From: Romanomermis culicivorax
Taxonomy: Eukaryota; Nematoda; Enoplea; Mermithida; Mermithidae
DNA length: 64,000 bases
Direction: 5' to 3'
Assembly (NCBI GenBank): GCA_963922205.1
Contig: CAWUHX010000325.1
Coordinates: 186,001-250,000, forward strand
Made by a program: the position numbers and the translations under genes. Shown one piece after another: positions 1 through 11,359 of this stretch; positions within the stretch are counted from its first letter, which is position 1; each line of letters starts with the position of its first letter. A model generated the notes under the pieces. That model did not search any database, was not told where the DNA came from, and saw only the letters and a program-made list of their open reading frames with translations.

Positions 1-264
1 CATGTAATAAAAAGTAAATAAACATGTACTTTTATTCTTAACATAGTACACTAAACCTATACATAACATTAGTATTGAAAAACGAATCTGTATATTTTAC
101 ATCGAAACTCAAAATGCCATTATAGATTGAGTTTATATCAAAAACCTTTCGAAAAGTAATAAATTCAAATTATTCGGAAAGATTCAAAAGATGATTAGTT
201 TAACAATTTTGCATATGTAAACAAAAAAAAATACCGTACTTCTAGGTTTTAAAAAATAACATTT
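1..264. other. Non-coding AT-rich sequence
   Basis: No gene, RNA or clear repeat boundary is visible here. It leads into the first copy of the dispersed repeat that follows. Confidence 0.5.
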
Positions 265-749
265 TAAAATTTTTTGTGCCAATGGCACAAAATATTTTTT
301 CCAGCATAAAATCATACTGAAAACACTTAAAAAATTTTATGCCATAAGTTTGATAAAAACATAGGCACACTAATTTGCATTAAAATCGTGCCAAGCCAAC
401 TCTATTTTATCTAAGCACGTCAGTGCGATAAGAAAAGCTGATTGAGAAAGCAGTTTATACGATTCGAAAAGAAATTGTATGCTGTGAGAATTAGCATATT
501 TTTACAGAATTTTCCCGGCGTTTTATATCTTTTCTTAATTTTAGACTACGAATTTCTTCTTAACATTGATGTAATTAAATTAAGTGTGTCTATAATTGCT
601 CTCTCCTGAAAAAAACTAAGCCGAAGATGGCATCCTGGAAATTTTGGTTGAAAAATTGTGCCAACAATGTTAATTCCTCTGATTGATTCAAATCAAACAT
701 CAAAAATAAAAATTTCGGTTTCCAATCACACAGAATGGACAGTGGTATT
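265..749 (+). repeat. Dispersed ~550-bp repeat, copy 1 (interrupted)
   Basis: This stretch aligns by eye with 2235-2810 and 2990-3420. Shared landmarks are the short palindromes around GTGCCAATGGCAC, then ATCGTGCC, a GATAAGAAAA block, an ACGATTCGAAAAGAAAT block and TTTTCGACTACG-like sequence. The copy resumes at about 1718-1760 after the inserted hAT-type element, so the insertion is younger than the repeat. No coding capacity is seen. Confidence 0.65.
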
Positions 750-1709
750 CAGAGCACCCAATGGGGGTGGGGGTATGGGGTGGGTATTACCCCCCTCTTA
801 GATTTGGAAATTCATTTACTACCCCCATAAAAACAGCTCACTAATAGCAAAAAATTTTGGTAGACCTCATCCTCTCCCCAGTAGGTTATAGTAATTCGAG
901 AAAAATTGCACAATGTGTGATTCTGAGGAATTACTCACTGCTGTTTTTGACACATTTACTGAGCAAATCATAATGGGAAAGTATGCAACTTCTGTGCCAT
1001 ATAGCGATTTTTAGGAAAGGATATCAGCACATTAATATATACTACTTGTAGGAAATCATTATAAATATAATTGGGAGATGAAATAATGACTTGTATATGT
1101 GATTTATCGAAAAATCGCCTCTTGGGAAGTCTTCCTCTTCATGCTCTCCTTTCCTATTCCCGGTTTCCGCATTGGGTCTTCTGTGCACATATGATTACCC
1201 AAGCTGTGGCATACTTTCCTGCTATGAGGTGAGGCATGTGAGGTCTGTTGATGTGGATCAGGAGTGGTACTTGGTTTCAAACTCGTACGTAGGTCATAAT
1301 GTAATGAGATTGATAATACTAAAGCCGCATTCAGCATCAGGACTTTCAATTGGAAGCACTGTTCCAAGCCTTAGCAGGATACTGCTGCAGATGCTGGTTC
1401 AAATAATGTTTCCAAAAGTATGTTGTGTCCGATTATTGAAATGTGCAGGAATCAGTTGGCTTGACAATCTTCAAAGTGTGACTATTCCCTACACATAATT
1501 AGTGCATTGAAGTTGCATGATTGGGAGCTGGAAAAGGGAGCTGAAATAGTAAATGTTTTTTGACTGTAAGGTTAGAGTACTGCAACAACTTCCCCCCCTC
1601 CTCTGCAAAAAAGTTGAAGGCAAAAAAAAAGGTCACGGCATATTTTAAGTACTACCCTTAAAATTTACGATTTTACCCCTACCTAAATTTTCGACCTTGC
1701 GGACCTCTG
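750..1709. mobile_element. Non-autonomous hAT-type element with 8-bp target duplication
   Basis: The element starts CAGAGCACCC and its other end read in reverse starts CAGAGGTCCG, giving short imperfect inverted ends of hAT type. It is flanked by a perfect 8-bp direct repeat GTGGTATT at 742-749 and 1710-1717, the target length of hAT transposases. It interrupts a copy of the ~550-bp dispersed repeat, and an uninterrupted relative lies at about 2700-2780. Subterminal regions are rich in G or C runs. The short open frames inside show no transposase motifs. Confidence 0.75.
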
Positions 1710-1819
1710 GTGGTATTCATTTTTCATTTATTGACAATCTCATAGTTTGTTGGAATCATATACAAATATACTATTCGAATACAATTCTCTCAAGTCAGGT
1801 TCTAACAAATAAAAGTATA

Positions 1820-2223
1820 AGGTAAAGTGGAGTGACTTTGATCAGGGGCGACTTTGATCAGAGCATGGCATTTGATAACTATTTGAGATCAGCGAGTCAT
1901 TTTTGCTGTGTAGACAACGACGTACAAAGCAACTGATCTCAAATAGTTATCAAATGCCATGCTCTGATCAAAGTCGCCCCACTTCCATACCTGTGAGAGG
2001 TCCGACCAGTTGGGGGGGAGGTAAATCCGAAATTTTGGGGGGGGGGTCGAAAAAAGTCGAAATTTTTCCCAAAAAAAGACCAAAAAACATGCACTTTTTT
2101 GAAATTTTTTTTAATTTTTTCCAAACTAAGGGGGGTTGGGGGGTTGGGTATATGGTTGACCAAGTTGGGGGGGGGTCCCCCCAACCCCCCCCCCCCCCAA
2201 GTACAGGTATGCCCACTTTACCT
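1820..2223. mobile_element. TA-flanked palindromic MITE with a nested insertion
   Basis: Inverted ends AGGTAAAGTGG and CCACTTTACCT are flanked by TA on both sides (1818-1819, 2224-2225), as expected of Tc1/mariner-type elements. Inside lie 48-bp perfectly complementary arms (1845-1892 and 1933-1980) around a 40-nt loop. Between the right arm and the right end sits a second element (1986-2211). Without it the unit would be a near-perfect palindrome of roughly 170 bp. A diverged right half in the same reading direction lies at about 3430-3512. Confidence 0.7.
1986..2211. mobile_element. Small G/C-homopolymer element nested in the MITE
   Basis: Ends are CATACCTGT and ACAGGTATG, and the flanks are CCCACTTC (1978-1985) and CCCACTTT (2212-2219), a 7-of-8 target duplication. 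The interior has long runs of G (near 2036-2046 and 2166-2174) and C (near 2184-2198). Frames through it are low complexity and are not genes. Confidence 0.6.
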
Positions 2224-2234
2224 TACTCTGCGAT

Positions 2235-2810
2235 TTTTTTTGTGCACGGATATTTGTGCCAATTGGCACAAGAGGCCGAAAAAATTTGTGCCAAGGGCAC
2301 AAAAAATTTTTTCTACCAGAAACATAGAGAAAACTGTGGAAAGGTTTTAGGCCAAAATTTTGATAAAAAGTTGATGTTTAACGCATTAATATTTTGTAAA
2401 ATTCGTGCCCAACATATCCTTCAACTAACCATGTCAGTGAGATGAGAAAAAACTGTGCAAGTAGTTCACGACGACTCGAAAAGAAATGGAATGCTGAGAA
2501 AATTTAAATAACTGCAGAATTGTTCAGGAAGTTCAAATTGATTCAATTTTCGACTACGGATCTTGTCCTATTCAAGAACAATGTAAAGACTAGTATGAAT
2601 AAAGTCGAAAATTGTGTAAATTTTCGGTCGGAACAATGTACCATTTACTAAGGATATTGAATTTTCTATTTGAATGAATCAAGCACAAAAAGTAAGAATT
2701 TCAGTTTTAAATCCGAATGTGACTGAATGAACAGAGAATATTCAGAATTTATTTCCATTTATCATTCATTGACAGCCTATTAACTTTGCTGCAACAATGC
2801 TGATACACTG
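2235..2810 (+). repeat. Dispersed ~550-bp repeat, copy 2
   Basis: This is the uninterrupted relative of the copy at 265-749. It begins with GTGCCAATTGGCAC and GTGCCAAGGGCAC palindromes and runs through the same ordered landmarks to a CATTGACAGCC segment that matches sequence on the far side of the hAT insertion in copy 1. Confidence 0.65.
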
Positions 2811-2989
2811 TTCGAAAAAAACTCGTTCGCGCATGCTTGGGTCAAATGCGAGAAGATAATATTAGATTCATTGACAATGACTCGGTGCGAAGCGCCGTAA
2901 ATTTTTTGCATTTTCCGTCCCTAAATCGTCTGAAAATCAAATTAATTTAATGTTTGAACAGCCAATAATTTTGAACAAAACCGCTCAAA

Positions 2990-3420
2990 TTTTTTTGTGC
3001 CATTCCAAATTTTTTTGTGCCAAAAACAATGTTTTGGCACAAAAAGCCAAAAAAATTTGTGCCAATGGCAGAAAAAATTTTTTTCTACTAGAAAAAATAA
3101 TTGAAAACTGCGGAAAAGTTTTAGGCCAGATTCAGAAGTTTGATAAAAAGTTAACGTTTAACGCATAAATTTTTTGTAAAAATCGTGCCCTACCTATTTT
3201 TTCAGCTAATCATTTCGGTGGGATAAGAAAAAACTGAGCAAGAAAATAGTTCACGACGACTCAGAAAGAAAAGGAATGCTGAGAAAATTTAAATAACTCT
3301 ATAATTGTTCAGGAAATTCAACTTGACTCAAATTTTGACTACCAATATGAATATCTATATGTATAGGTATATATATATATATTTAACAACAATGTATGGA
3401 CTAGAGAGAACAAAGTCGAA
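2990..3420 (+). repeat. Dispersed ~550-bp repeat, copy 3
   Basis: It carries the same GTGCCAATGGCA, TTTTAGGCCAGA, AATCGTGCCC and AGTTCACGACGACTC landmarks as copy 2 and is truncated at its right end by a TA dinucleotide run (3360-3382) and a partial hairpin MITE. Confidence 0.6.
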
Positions 3421-3429
3421 AACCTCACA

Positions 3430-3769
3430 GCAGGGGTTGTCTACGCAGCAAAAATGAATTGGTGATCTCAAATAGTCATCAAATGCAGTCACCCCACTTT
3501 ATCTTATTGGTTGAATCGGCGCGAAGCGCCGGAAAATTTTGAGATTTTGACCCTTTCAAGTCCGCCAAAACGCATCTTTTCGGTTTTGAATTCCCCAAAA
3601 TTTTTTCCTCAATGAGAACCATACACAAAATTTTTTTCCTCATTTCGAAATTTTCTTCCTCAAAACACCCCATTTGAGGAAAAAAATACACGGTGGTTAA
3701 AACCATCATTAGTACAGTATATTAACAACCCCGAGTTCAGCATTTATTTATAAAACTTCGAACATGAGC
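3430..3769. other. MITE remnant and non-coding DNA before the foldback element
   Basis: Positions 3430-3512 match the right half of the MITE at 1820-2223. The rest, including a GGCGCGAAGCGCCGG palindrome at about 3518-3533, holds no gene that I can support. Confidence 0.45.
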
Positions 3770-3904
3770 AGAAACAGGCACGACTATATCGATTCTTCGA
3801 CTATTTCGATTGTTCGACATGATGCGAAATGCTAAAAATAGAATTGTCGTTTTGTGGCTTTACTCCGACTGTTTTTTTTCTTCGACTGTTGCCGAGATTG
3901 TGTG

Positions 3905-4086
3905 CCCTTCCCCCGACCATCCCTTTTCCTCTACCATCCCGTTTCCCCGACCATCCCTTTTCCCCGAGCATCCCTTTTTCCCGAATAATGCTAAAAATAA
4001 ATACAAAAAATCTCCTTTCCCCGAGCATCCCTTTTCCCCGACCAGCCTTATTCCCCAACCATCCCTTTCGTCCCTTTTCCCCCACT
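3905..4086 (+). repeat. Left arm of foldback element A: ~17-bp tandem array
   Basis: Variants of CCCCGACCATCCCTTTT repeat about eight times. The array is interrupted at 3984-4016 by an A-rich segment beginning AATAATGCTAAAAATAAA, and the same kind of interruption occurs in foldback arms at 29608-29640 and 40693-40725. It is inverted relative to 7830-7996. Confidence 0.8.
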
Positions 4087-4245
4087 AATGTTATAAAGTA
4101 AGTAAGAAAAATTTAAACTTGCCTGCCAGAGAATTTAAACTAAGCTACAGATTATTCTCTCACGGTACTACAAAACTTCAAGCCCACAGCAGGTATATAA
4201 AGCAAAGTGTCTGATTAGTCTTATTAATTCTTTTCTCATCAAAAA

Positions 4246-6617
4246 ATGGAAGATTTTGGTCCTGCAACATTTATTCTTACCAAACATAGAAAATCGAATT
4301 TATTAAAATGGGAGAGTTTGGCTAATCCGAGTCATTTTTATCTTTTTCAAAAGAATAAATCTGTTGGATTAGTGGATGACTCTATCACAGATTGCTTCGA
4401 ATGCCGAAATTGTGTCAAGCTTGGCGGTCAAAAAGAAAGAACAAGGGTCAAAAATGGTGGGCTTATCAGCAATCCAAAAGCTGGCCACAATCAACTTTGC
4501 ACTCCAATTGATGCCATAGCCCTCGAAACTTTATCACTGTCCAGAGACATGATAAAATTGGCAGAAAATGGAACAAAACCAATTCACCCTTACAGGGAAG
4601 GATTGGCTGAAATACCAAATCGTTGTGCTGATCCAAATTTTCTCAATCAAGTGCAATTAGCTGTGCCTGCATTCCAGTCAATTTGCTCATCCTTGTATAG
4701 GTAAAATATCTTTGATCATGTAGTATAGTATGCAAATTTGCTTAGCATGCCTGTTTTAGGGCCAGTGCTATCAATTTGATTCCGATCCCTGATCTAAACA
4801 ATCTGCAAATCGAATATCAGCTGACATTGATTGGAAGGGAAGCTCGAGCTCGAGATCCAAATGATTTAAATGCAAATGAACGTTTTATGTTGGCTGATGA
4901 AGGTGGCTTACTAATTTTCGCGTCCAATTTGGACTTGCAAATTTTGCAGGATTCCGAATATTGGATAGCAGATAGAACATTCGAAATGAGGCCAACAATA
5001 TTCGCCCAAATTTACACTATCCATGCCTTTATTCAAAACAAAGGTAGGTAATAATATTCTTCTAATTAGATTAGTTTAAAGATTAGTCATATGAATTGTT
5101 GAGCTTTGATCAAGTTCATACACATACACAGGGCCGTGCTTAGGAATGTTCAAGCTGTGGGGGTGCACAGGGTCGCCAGAAAGTTGAGGTAAAGTGACCA
5201 AAAATTTATCTTTGAAGCCTTTTTGTACTAAAGTATGACAAAAATTAGATTTTTCAAAATTATTACATCGATTTACTGTTCAAAAAGGTAAAAAATTGGT
5301 CACTTTGTACTCGATTTGTTTTTATTTGCATCAAAAAGAACAAAGTGGCCTGCCATAGTGCAATGATTATGTGTACCAATTTTTTTCTGTGAAGGTGGTA
5401 CAGTATTTTACATGTTGAAAAGTTTTGGGCCTCTAAAATCAATTTTTTTGCACAGGGCCCCTGCTAAAACTCCAAGCATGGCCCTGCACAATCATACATA
5501 TGTTAATTTTTGACCTAGCTTTTGAGGTTATTATTTTCAAACAGCGACAAGTTGGACAATTTCTAATTACAGTATTAATTTAAAAAAATTAAGTACATAT
5601 ATATTTTTTGCTTATAGCCATCATCTGCTGTTATGGCTTGCTGCCGAATAAAAGCCGGCAAACATACAAAAAATTTTTCACAATTGTTTGGAATTCCATT
5701 ATTCGAATTTATGGAGATCAAGGAAGAATTCGTCCGTTTATTTTGGATTTTTAAATGGCCATCCATTTGGCAGTCCAAAATGTTTTTCAAAATGTTACCA
5801 CCAAAAGATGCCTATTCCATTTCGGCCAAAGTTTGATCAGAAATATTCAATGCCAGGGCTTGATGCCCCTGTACAAAGCCGAAAATTTTGATTCAGAAAA
5901 ATGGATTCGTTTGATCAAATCATTGGCCTTCCTTCTACCAGATCTTGTTCTTGAAACATGGAAAAATTGGCTTCAAGATCCGCCTGCCAACCTTGATCAG
6001 CAAAATCAAATACGAGCTGGAGATTTTGTCAATTATGTTGAAGTATATCGTTTAAATTAGATGCTTTCAAAAAATCAACTTTTTCACATTTTAAGTTGTT
6101 TTTTGTCAAGTTTAGCATTTTTTTGTGTACGAATTTGTTTTTCAATCTTAAGAAAATCATCATTTTTAGACCACGTGGTTAAATGGAATTTGGCGCATTG
6201 ATGTTTGGAATCACTTTGACAATCAGTGGCTGAAGGGTAATTTGGGCCCAAGGACAACAAATCATGCCGAAGGATGGCATAATCGATTAAATCACGATTT
6301 TGGCCACCCGCACCCAGCACTGAATTCTTTTTTACATTGGCTTCAGCAAACGTTGAATGTCAACAATATCCAGATGCATCAATTATTAGCTGGTAATTTT
6401 TCACATGTAAAATATTGCAACAAATATAATGCTTAAATTTCTTTTAGGGGCGGAACCCAGATGTCAACACCCCAGGTACGTTCCTGTGGATCAACAGCTT
6501 TCCATGGCCAAAGCAAATTTTGTTCAACAAAGAGCTTTAGTGATTGGCAGTGATTTGTATCAAATTTTGCCCGATATTCAATTATTTTTGCGATGTGTAT
6601 CCTACTTGTTAGGATAA
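4246..6617 (+). pseudogene. MULE transposase, five exons, one in-frame stop
   Basis: This gene codes for a Mutator-like DNA transposase, a nuclear DDE enzyme that cuts and integrates its element. Exons that join in frame at GT-AG sites are 4246-4700, 4760-5043, 5618-6042, 6170-6392 and 6448-6617, for 518 codons. Exon 1 has a FLYWCH-like zinc-finger pattern (CFECRNC, then GHNQLC). The catalytic acids appear as YWIADRTF (D~223), ILDF (D~290) and TTNHAEGWHNRLN (E~422), at normal MULE spacing, and the C-terminus ends in a family-typical CVSYLLG. A TAA at 5752-5754 directly follows the ILDF motif, where MULEs usually have Glu (GAA), so one base change explains it. The start ATG at 4246 opens the longest frame. 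The gene sits between inverted tandem arrays, and its second intron carries a hAT-like insertion. It could still be transcribed, but as read it gives only a truncated protein. Confidence 0.85.
5129..5486. mobile_element. hAT-like MITE inside a transposase intron
   Basis: Inverted ends CAGGGCCGTGCTT and AAGCATGGCCCTG define a 358-bp element inside intron 2 of the MULE transposase (5044-5617). Flanks CACATACA and CACAATCA match at 6 of 8 positions, which is compatible with an old hAT 8-bp duplication. No coding sequence is seen. Confidence 0.65.
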
Positions 6618-7828
6618 ACACTATATTACTGTAATAATACTGATTTTTGCGTTTTTTGTAAGATTTAATGAACAATAAATCAATGTTTGAAGAACTCATT
6701 TTGGAACGACTTTAGATATGTGCCATGCTATGGAAAGTACAGACATTTTGCACAAATACAGAAAATACAGTTACAAAAGAAATTTTATGAAAAGCTTTGA
6801 CCAAATTACTATGTAGCTTTAAAGTTTTGTAAAATGTTATGAATTATGCCATATTTTTTGGGGCATTCTGCGTATTACGTAATATGCAAATTTGGAGATA
6901 GTAATAGGTTACCTGTTGAAGCTATTGTCACGTAAATGGGTAAACGCGTTGCCATCGTAAACTGAAAATATTGACTAACTGTAGCAGGGTCCTTCCCACA
7001 CTACTGGACTTAGTGGTTTAGGGTCCTTCCCACTACCACCAAACTCAGGGGTTTGAAGGGTCCTTCCCTTAAACCTCCCAATGCGTTTCAATGGGTTTTG
7101 GTCCGTGCACCAAAAACCCAATATGCGATTCTATTTTTCAATTTGTGCCGAGCACACGACTTTTCCCAATCGCTGTTCCACTTCCTAATGACCACTTTCT
7201 TGGGTCCTTCCCATGAAAACGATTGTCTACAGTAACCTTTACCGTTAGACTAGGGCGTGGTCAGCATCTATCCCAGAACCTTTCTAGGTAGATCGCCCAT
7301 GCATATGCCTCCGTGCAGGCATAAAACGCATTTGCATATTTGCACAACCTTTGTGCAAATTGCATCACCTGTTGCACAACGTGCATATCTCTTCACATCT
7401 GTCCATTAGTCTTTGTTGAGTGGGTCCATCGTAATGATGGCCCCATAGTGTGCAGGATCGTTAATAACCATCCCTTGCACATGTTTTTGGGTTAATTTTT
7501 GGATTATCGTCAGAATATTGAGGTCGCCCAGACGAAAATGTACAAAAGAAGACGAGAAAAACAAAACAGCTATGAAAATGTTCGTCTGGAAAACGTTCCA
7601 GAATTGAGAACAAAAACACGAAATAATTACAGTATGCTTGCTGAATTTTGCGAAAAAATTATATACAGTAAATCTTACACCTCGTGACACTATCAAACTT
7701 TTATTCTTATTCTGATTTACTCTGCAACGAAATAACAATGCGCATCTTTTTTCATGAAACACCCTGTATGTAGTTGCTTTCTTGATTAAGAAATTTTAAA
7801 CGAAAAACATGTGCCATAAATATCAATA
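6618..7828. other. Interior of foldback element, 3' of the transposase
   Basis: The motif GGGTCCTTCCC recurs near 6988, 7021, 7058 and 7203. A short plus-strand frame (7499-7687) and a longer minus-strand frame overlap here, and neither shows a domain that I recognise. The plus frame ends in a basic KMYKRRREK segment and may be a relic of a second coding exon, but there is no firm support. Confidence 0.4.
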
Positions 7829-7829
7829 C

Positions 7830-7996
7830 TCGGGGAATCGGGATTATTATAAAAATAGAGTCGTCCGAGAAACTTTGCATTGCTTGGGGAATCGGGAATT
7901 TAAAGCATTGGTCGGGAAAAAGGGATGGTCGGGGAAAAAGGATGGTCGGGGAAAGGGGATGGTCGGGGAATGGGGATGGTCGGGAAATGGAGATAC
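7830..7996 (-). repeat. Right arm of foldback element A: ~17-bp tandem array
   Basis: Variants of GGGATGGTCGGGGAAAA repeat here, the reverse complement of the left arm. The part nearest the centre contains CGGGGAATCGGGATT units. Read in reverse these resemble the CCCGATTTAGCGAAT monomer of the foldback element at 29.5 kb, so they link the two. Confidence 0.8.
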
Positions 7997-8110
7997 AACC
8001 GTTACCGATTGTCCGACTTCTTCGATTGTCCAACTACATTAATGCCACGTTTTTTCGACCGTCCCGATTGTTCGACTATCTCGACTCTCCGTCTGTTTGA
8101 TAACATGTAC

Positions 8111-10530
8111 TGCAGTGACTAAATTGACTCAGGGGCTAAAATATTACAGTTGACCGAAATGAAAGGGTAGCTACAATTACTCTCACGCGTAAAAACGGTG
8201 AGTGCAGAGGCTCGATTGACACGATGGCTAAAGTGATACAGTGGCTGAATCAAAACAAGCAATAGACATTTTTGAGGCGCCATTGTTAATTTTTGCTCAA
8301 CAATCTTATTTTTTCAATTGATCCACTTGAGCAAGTCATGATGTAGATATTCCGCTGCTAATTTCAGCAAAAAAGTATTTTTTTAACTATTCAAAATATT
8401 TAAAATTCATCAAACGCTCGTCGAAATTGTGTCATGGTCTTGATTTTATGCAGTGGACGATCGCACAGTTATCATAGAGAATGGTACAATAGATGAAAAC
8501 ACAAATCGGTGTTGTAAATCATAATATTCCCATGAGTTTTTATTAAATTTATGAATTATCATATCATTCTGTAAATCTTTTCATGCATATTTTTTCGTTA
8601 CCGTTATTCCACTTCCACAGTGAACTGTAGTCAAAAAATTCTGAGGAACTAAGATCAAAATTCAACTGGGAGAAAAATGGACAGAATAAATACTGACGTC
8701 AGCATTTTTAAATTCGATGGCTCTTATAATAACGATTTTTTACAAAAATAGAGGACTACTGAATAAAACATATGATTTTTCGCTCAATTTCGTTTACTGA
8801 GCTTTCAAACTGTTGCTCGTTCTCTGTACGCAGGAAAAAAGTCTCCACGCGGATCATTGAAGAAAGGCATGCCTTCCGACGAACGTCATTTTGAAAATAA
8901 TTTATAAATGTGCATTGTATAAGAAAAAACTACAGTAACCTCGTTGAAACTTTTCTAGCTGAACCCGGACGCGAGTATCAAGAATTCCAGTTCAGACATA
9001 TGTATGTATACATATGCAAATATATAGAAATGGTTTCCATTATGAAAGATATAGTAAGTATCGAACTTGATTCTTCGTTTCTCTAACTAGGATATGTGAA
9101 GCAAAGGAAAAAATTGAAAATATGAAGCTGGTTTGTGTGCCAAAAGCTCTCAGAGTTTCGATCGATTATTCTCGCGGTTAATGAAAAAATCTGGGGCACC
9201 CACCTTCCCCTCCCTCTTTCTCTCTCTCTCTCTCTCTCTCATCAACCACATTTTCAAAGGCTTACTTCCAAAAGCGGCCATAGTTGGAGCATGTGCCTGC
9301 TGCAGCAGAAGAGATGAGATGCAAATCTTTGCTTGGAAGCCCATTTTCTATTGTTCCTGTCAGATATGGAAAATTTCTTGTCATTTTATTCATAACATTG
9401 ATGTAAAGATATTTTCGTTTGCTTCTACACTGGATTGCCACCTCAGGTATTGCCGTATACGGTGTATCTCGAAAGTTGACAAGCAAGTATAGCATGCTTA
9501 AGTTTACTGTAATAGAAGAATGTCCAATCAAAAGTTCGAAGTTGTTGCTGCTCAATCACACACTACATGCTGCATTATGCACTTTATTCTGTAACTGCGA
9601 CTATGAGATTTCCTATCTTGTGATACAAAAGACAAGAAGAAAGGTGAATAAAAAAAGGACAGGGGGAAAAATAAAATGATACAAACACATTTGAAAAAGA
9701 GGACAACGGAAAAATCGAGCAGACTCAAACAATTCGTTTCCCTTATCAAACAAAATTCTGCGTTATATTTTTTCTATTGGAATAAATTTTTTATCCTCCG
9801 AAAAATCTATCCAGCGTGTTTCTAAGATTATGGAAAAAATTCATTATCGACTTGCCGACTTGATATGTTCAAATATTGTTCGACTTTTAGATTGAGTGAG
9901 AATTTTTTCCATTTACATTAACTGATGCTTCATCTCCTTCTTCATGAGATGATATAAGCCATCAATTCTTGTTGAAGAAGACACATGTTTCCGCATTATC
10001 TAGATCTTCCTCTATGGCTCGGGAAGAAGGGGGGCTCGCTGAGGACGGAGAAAATTTATAAAATCTACAGTGACAACATCTACAGTGATCTACATCTATG
10101 AAAAAAGGGGGTTTCTCTTGTAGGCTTCAGCATCAGCAACAAACGCTAATAAAACAGGGTGAAAATTTTGTTGCCGCCTTTGCCGTCGCCCTTTAGCTTT
10201 GATCAATTTCTGAACTTGCTCGACATATTAGCCGACTTTTACTGTGTCTATGTGTATATGTTCTTGGCACTCGATAATAGAATGAAACCTTCGCCTTGTG
10301 GAATAAATTGCGTTGCTCATTAGCATCGTTCGAGTGGGACGAGCGTTCAGCAAAAAATTTGATTTTTATTTCTGACAGTGTTGTAGGATTAGGTTTTTGT
10401 TCGATAAAATTCCCGCAAAATTTATTTAAAATGGATACAGTTGGTGGGTCATGTCAAAAAATTATTTTTTGACGTTTATCGGTTGCCAGTGAGCCTATCA
10501 GGGTAGCAAGTTGGCAATTAGACGCGGTTA
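8111..10530. other. Non-coding region with a short CT array
   Basis: No gene is supported. A CT-dinucleotide run lies at about 9213-9240. Open frames across 9133-9680 are short, overlap on both strands and lack any domain. Confidence 0.5.
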
Positions 10531-10539
10531 CTGCGAAAA

Positions 10540-11040
10540 TCTGAATGCCACTGACTGGTCACGATGAAAGCCTGATATTGTGTATCCTGATTGATGATTT
10601 TCACGAAAAAACTGCTACATGTTGTCGTGGCTTCATACTGAACGATGAGGTTGTGTAATCTAGATAATGTGATTTGCACTGAGAACGTGCGACTCACTAG
10701 GCATGATGAAGTCCTGACACTGTATGATGAATTTCACAAAGAATCTATCATTGGTCGTGATCACGTGATAAAACTATGATACTGTGCAGCATGAATTATG
10801 AAATTCCCAAACAACCTACAACGTAATAGTTACGATGGAATCCTGAACTCACTTTCATCAGTTGGCTGTGTCGACTATTTCAAAATAAATGATGAGAAGC
10901 TAATGTGGTGCAACTTCGATGATATATCTCACAAGGACAAATGACAGCTACATAATGAAACCGTAGTGTTGCTATGATGATTTTCACAAAGAGGCCGCTA
11001 CTATTTATGACTTCATTTCCAACTTTCAGGTGAGGTCACA
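10540..11040. repeat. Degenerate ~100-bp repeat cluster
   Basis: Phrases such as GATGATTTTCACGAAAAA, GATGAATTTCACAAAGAA and GATGATTTTCACAAAGAG recur at irregular spacing, which suggests an old tandem repeat. Alignment by eye is weak. Confidence 0.35.
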
Positions 11041-11359
11041 ATAACTTCGAAATGAAATTTTCAACTTCCCGCATGGGACATGCAGAATTTCTTTATCGCT
11101 TGTCCGATCAATATTCAGTTTTTAAATTCTATCTATCATATGGTCAAACGACTTATCCGTCGTAGTAAAAGAATTCTTTCTAATGTTGAAATATCGGCTT
11201 CTACGTTTCTGTAAGAAAGTTTAGAAATAGTCGATTGAGATGCGACAACATCATTTTGAAACTGAGGACATGGTACCTGAAAAGTCAAATCTGCTGAAAA
11301 TTATTTCAGTCATCTTGGTGACGCCGAAAGCCCCCAAGCATTTTGTTAACTGCAATTTT

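Larger units (their letters stand above)
3770..8101. mobile_element. Foldback MULE-type transposon with internal transposase
   Basis: Two tandem-repeat arms in inverted orientation (about 3905-4086 and 7830-7996) flank a spliced MULE transposase gene. Beyond the arms lie short CGATTGTTCGACTA-like repeats. The ends read AGAAACAG on the left and ATCAAACAG on the reversed right, flanked by AACATGAGC (3761-3769) and AACATGTAC (8102-8110), a 7-of-9 candidate target duplication. A 9-bp duplication and long inverted ends are typical of Mutator-like elements, and the Drosophila FB/NOF foldback element is an established case of foldback arms around a MULE-type gene. The end positions are inferred by eye. 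Confidence 0.7.

Noticed and set aside
7406..7762. 118-residue minus-strand frame inside the foldback element
   Set aside because: No start context, domain or splice signals were found, and composition matches the surrounding non-coding DNA.
3905..8000. Monomer arrays as a CRISPR or ordinary satellite
   Set aside because: Units are contiguous without unique spacers, paired in inverted orientation around a spliced transposase gene, and the genome is eukaryotic.
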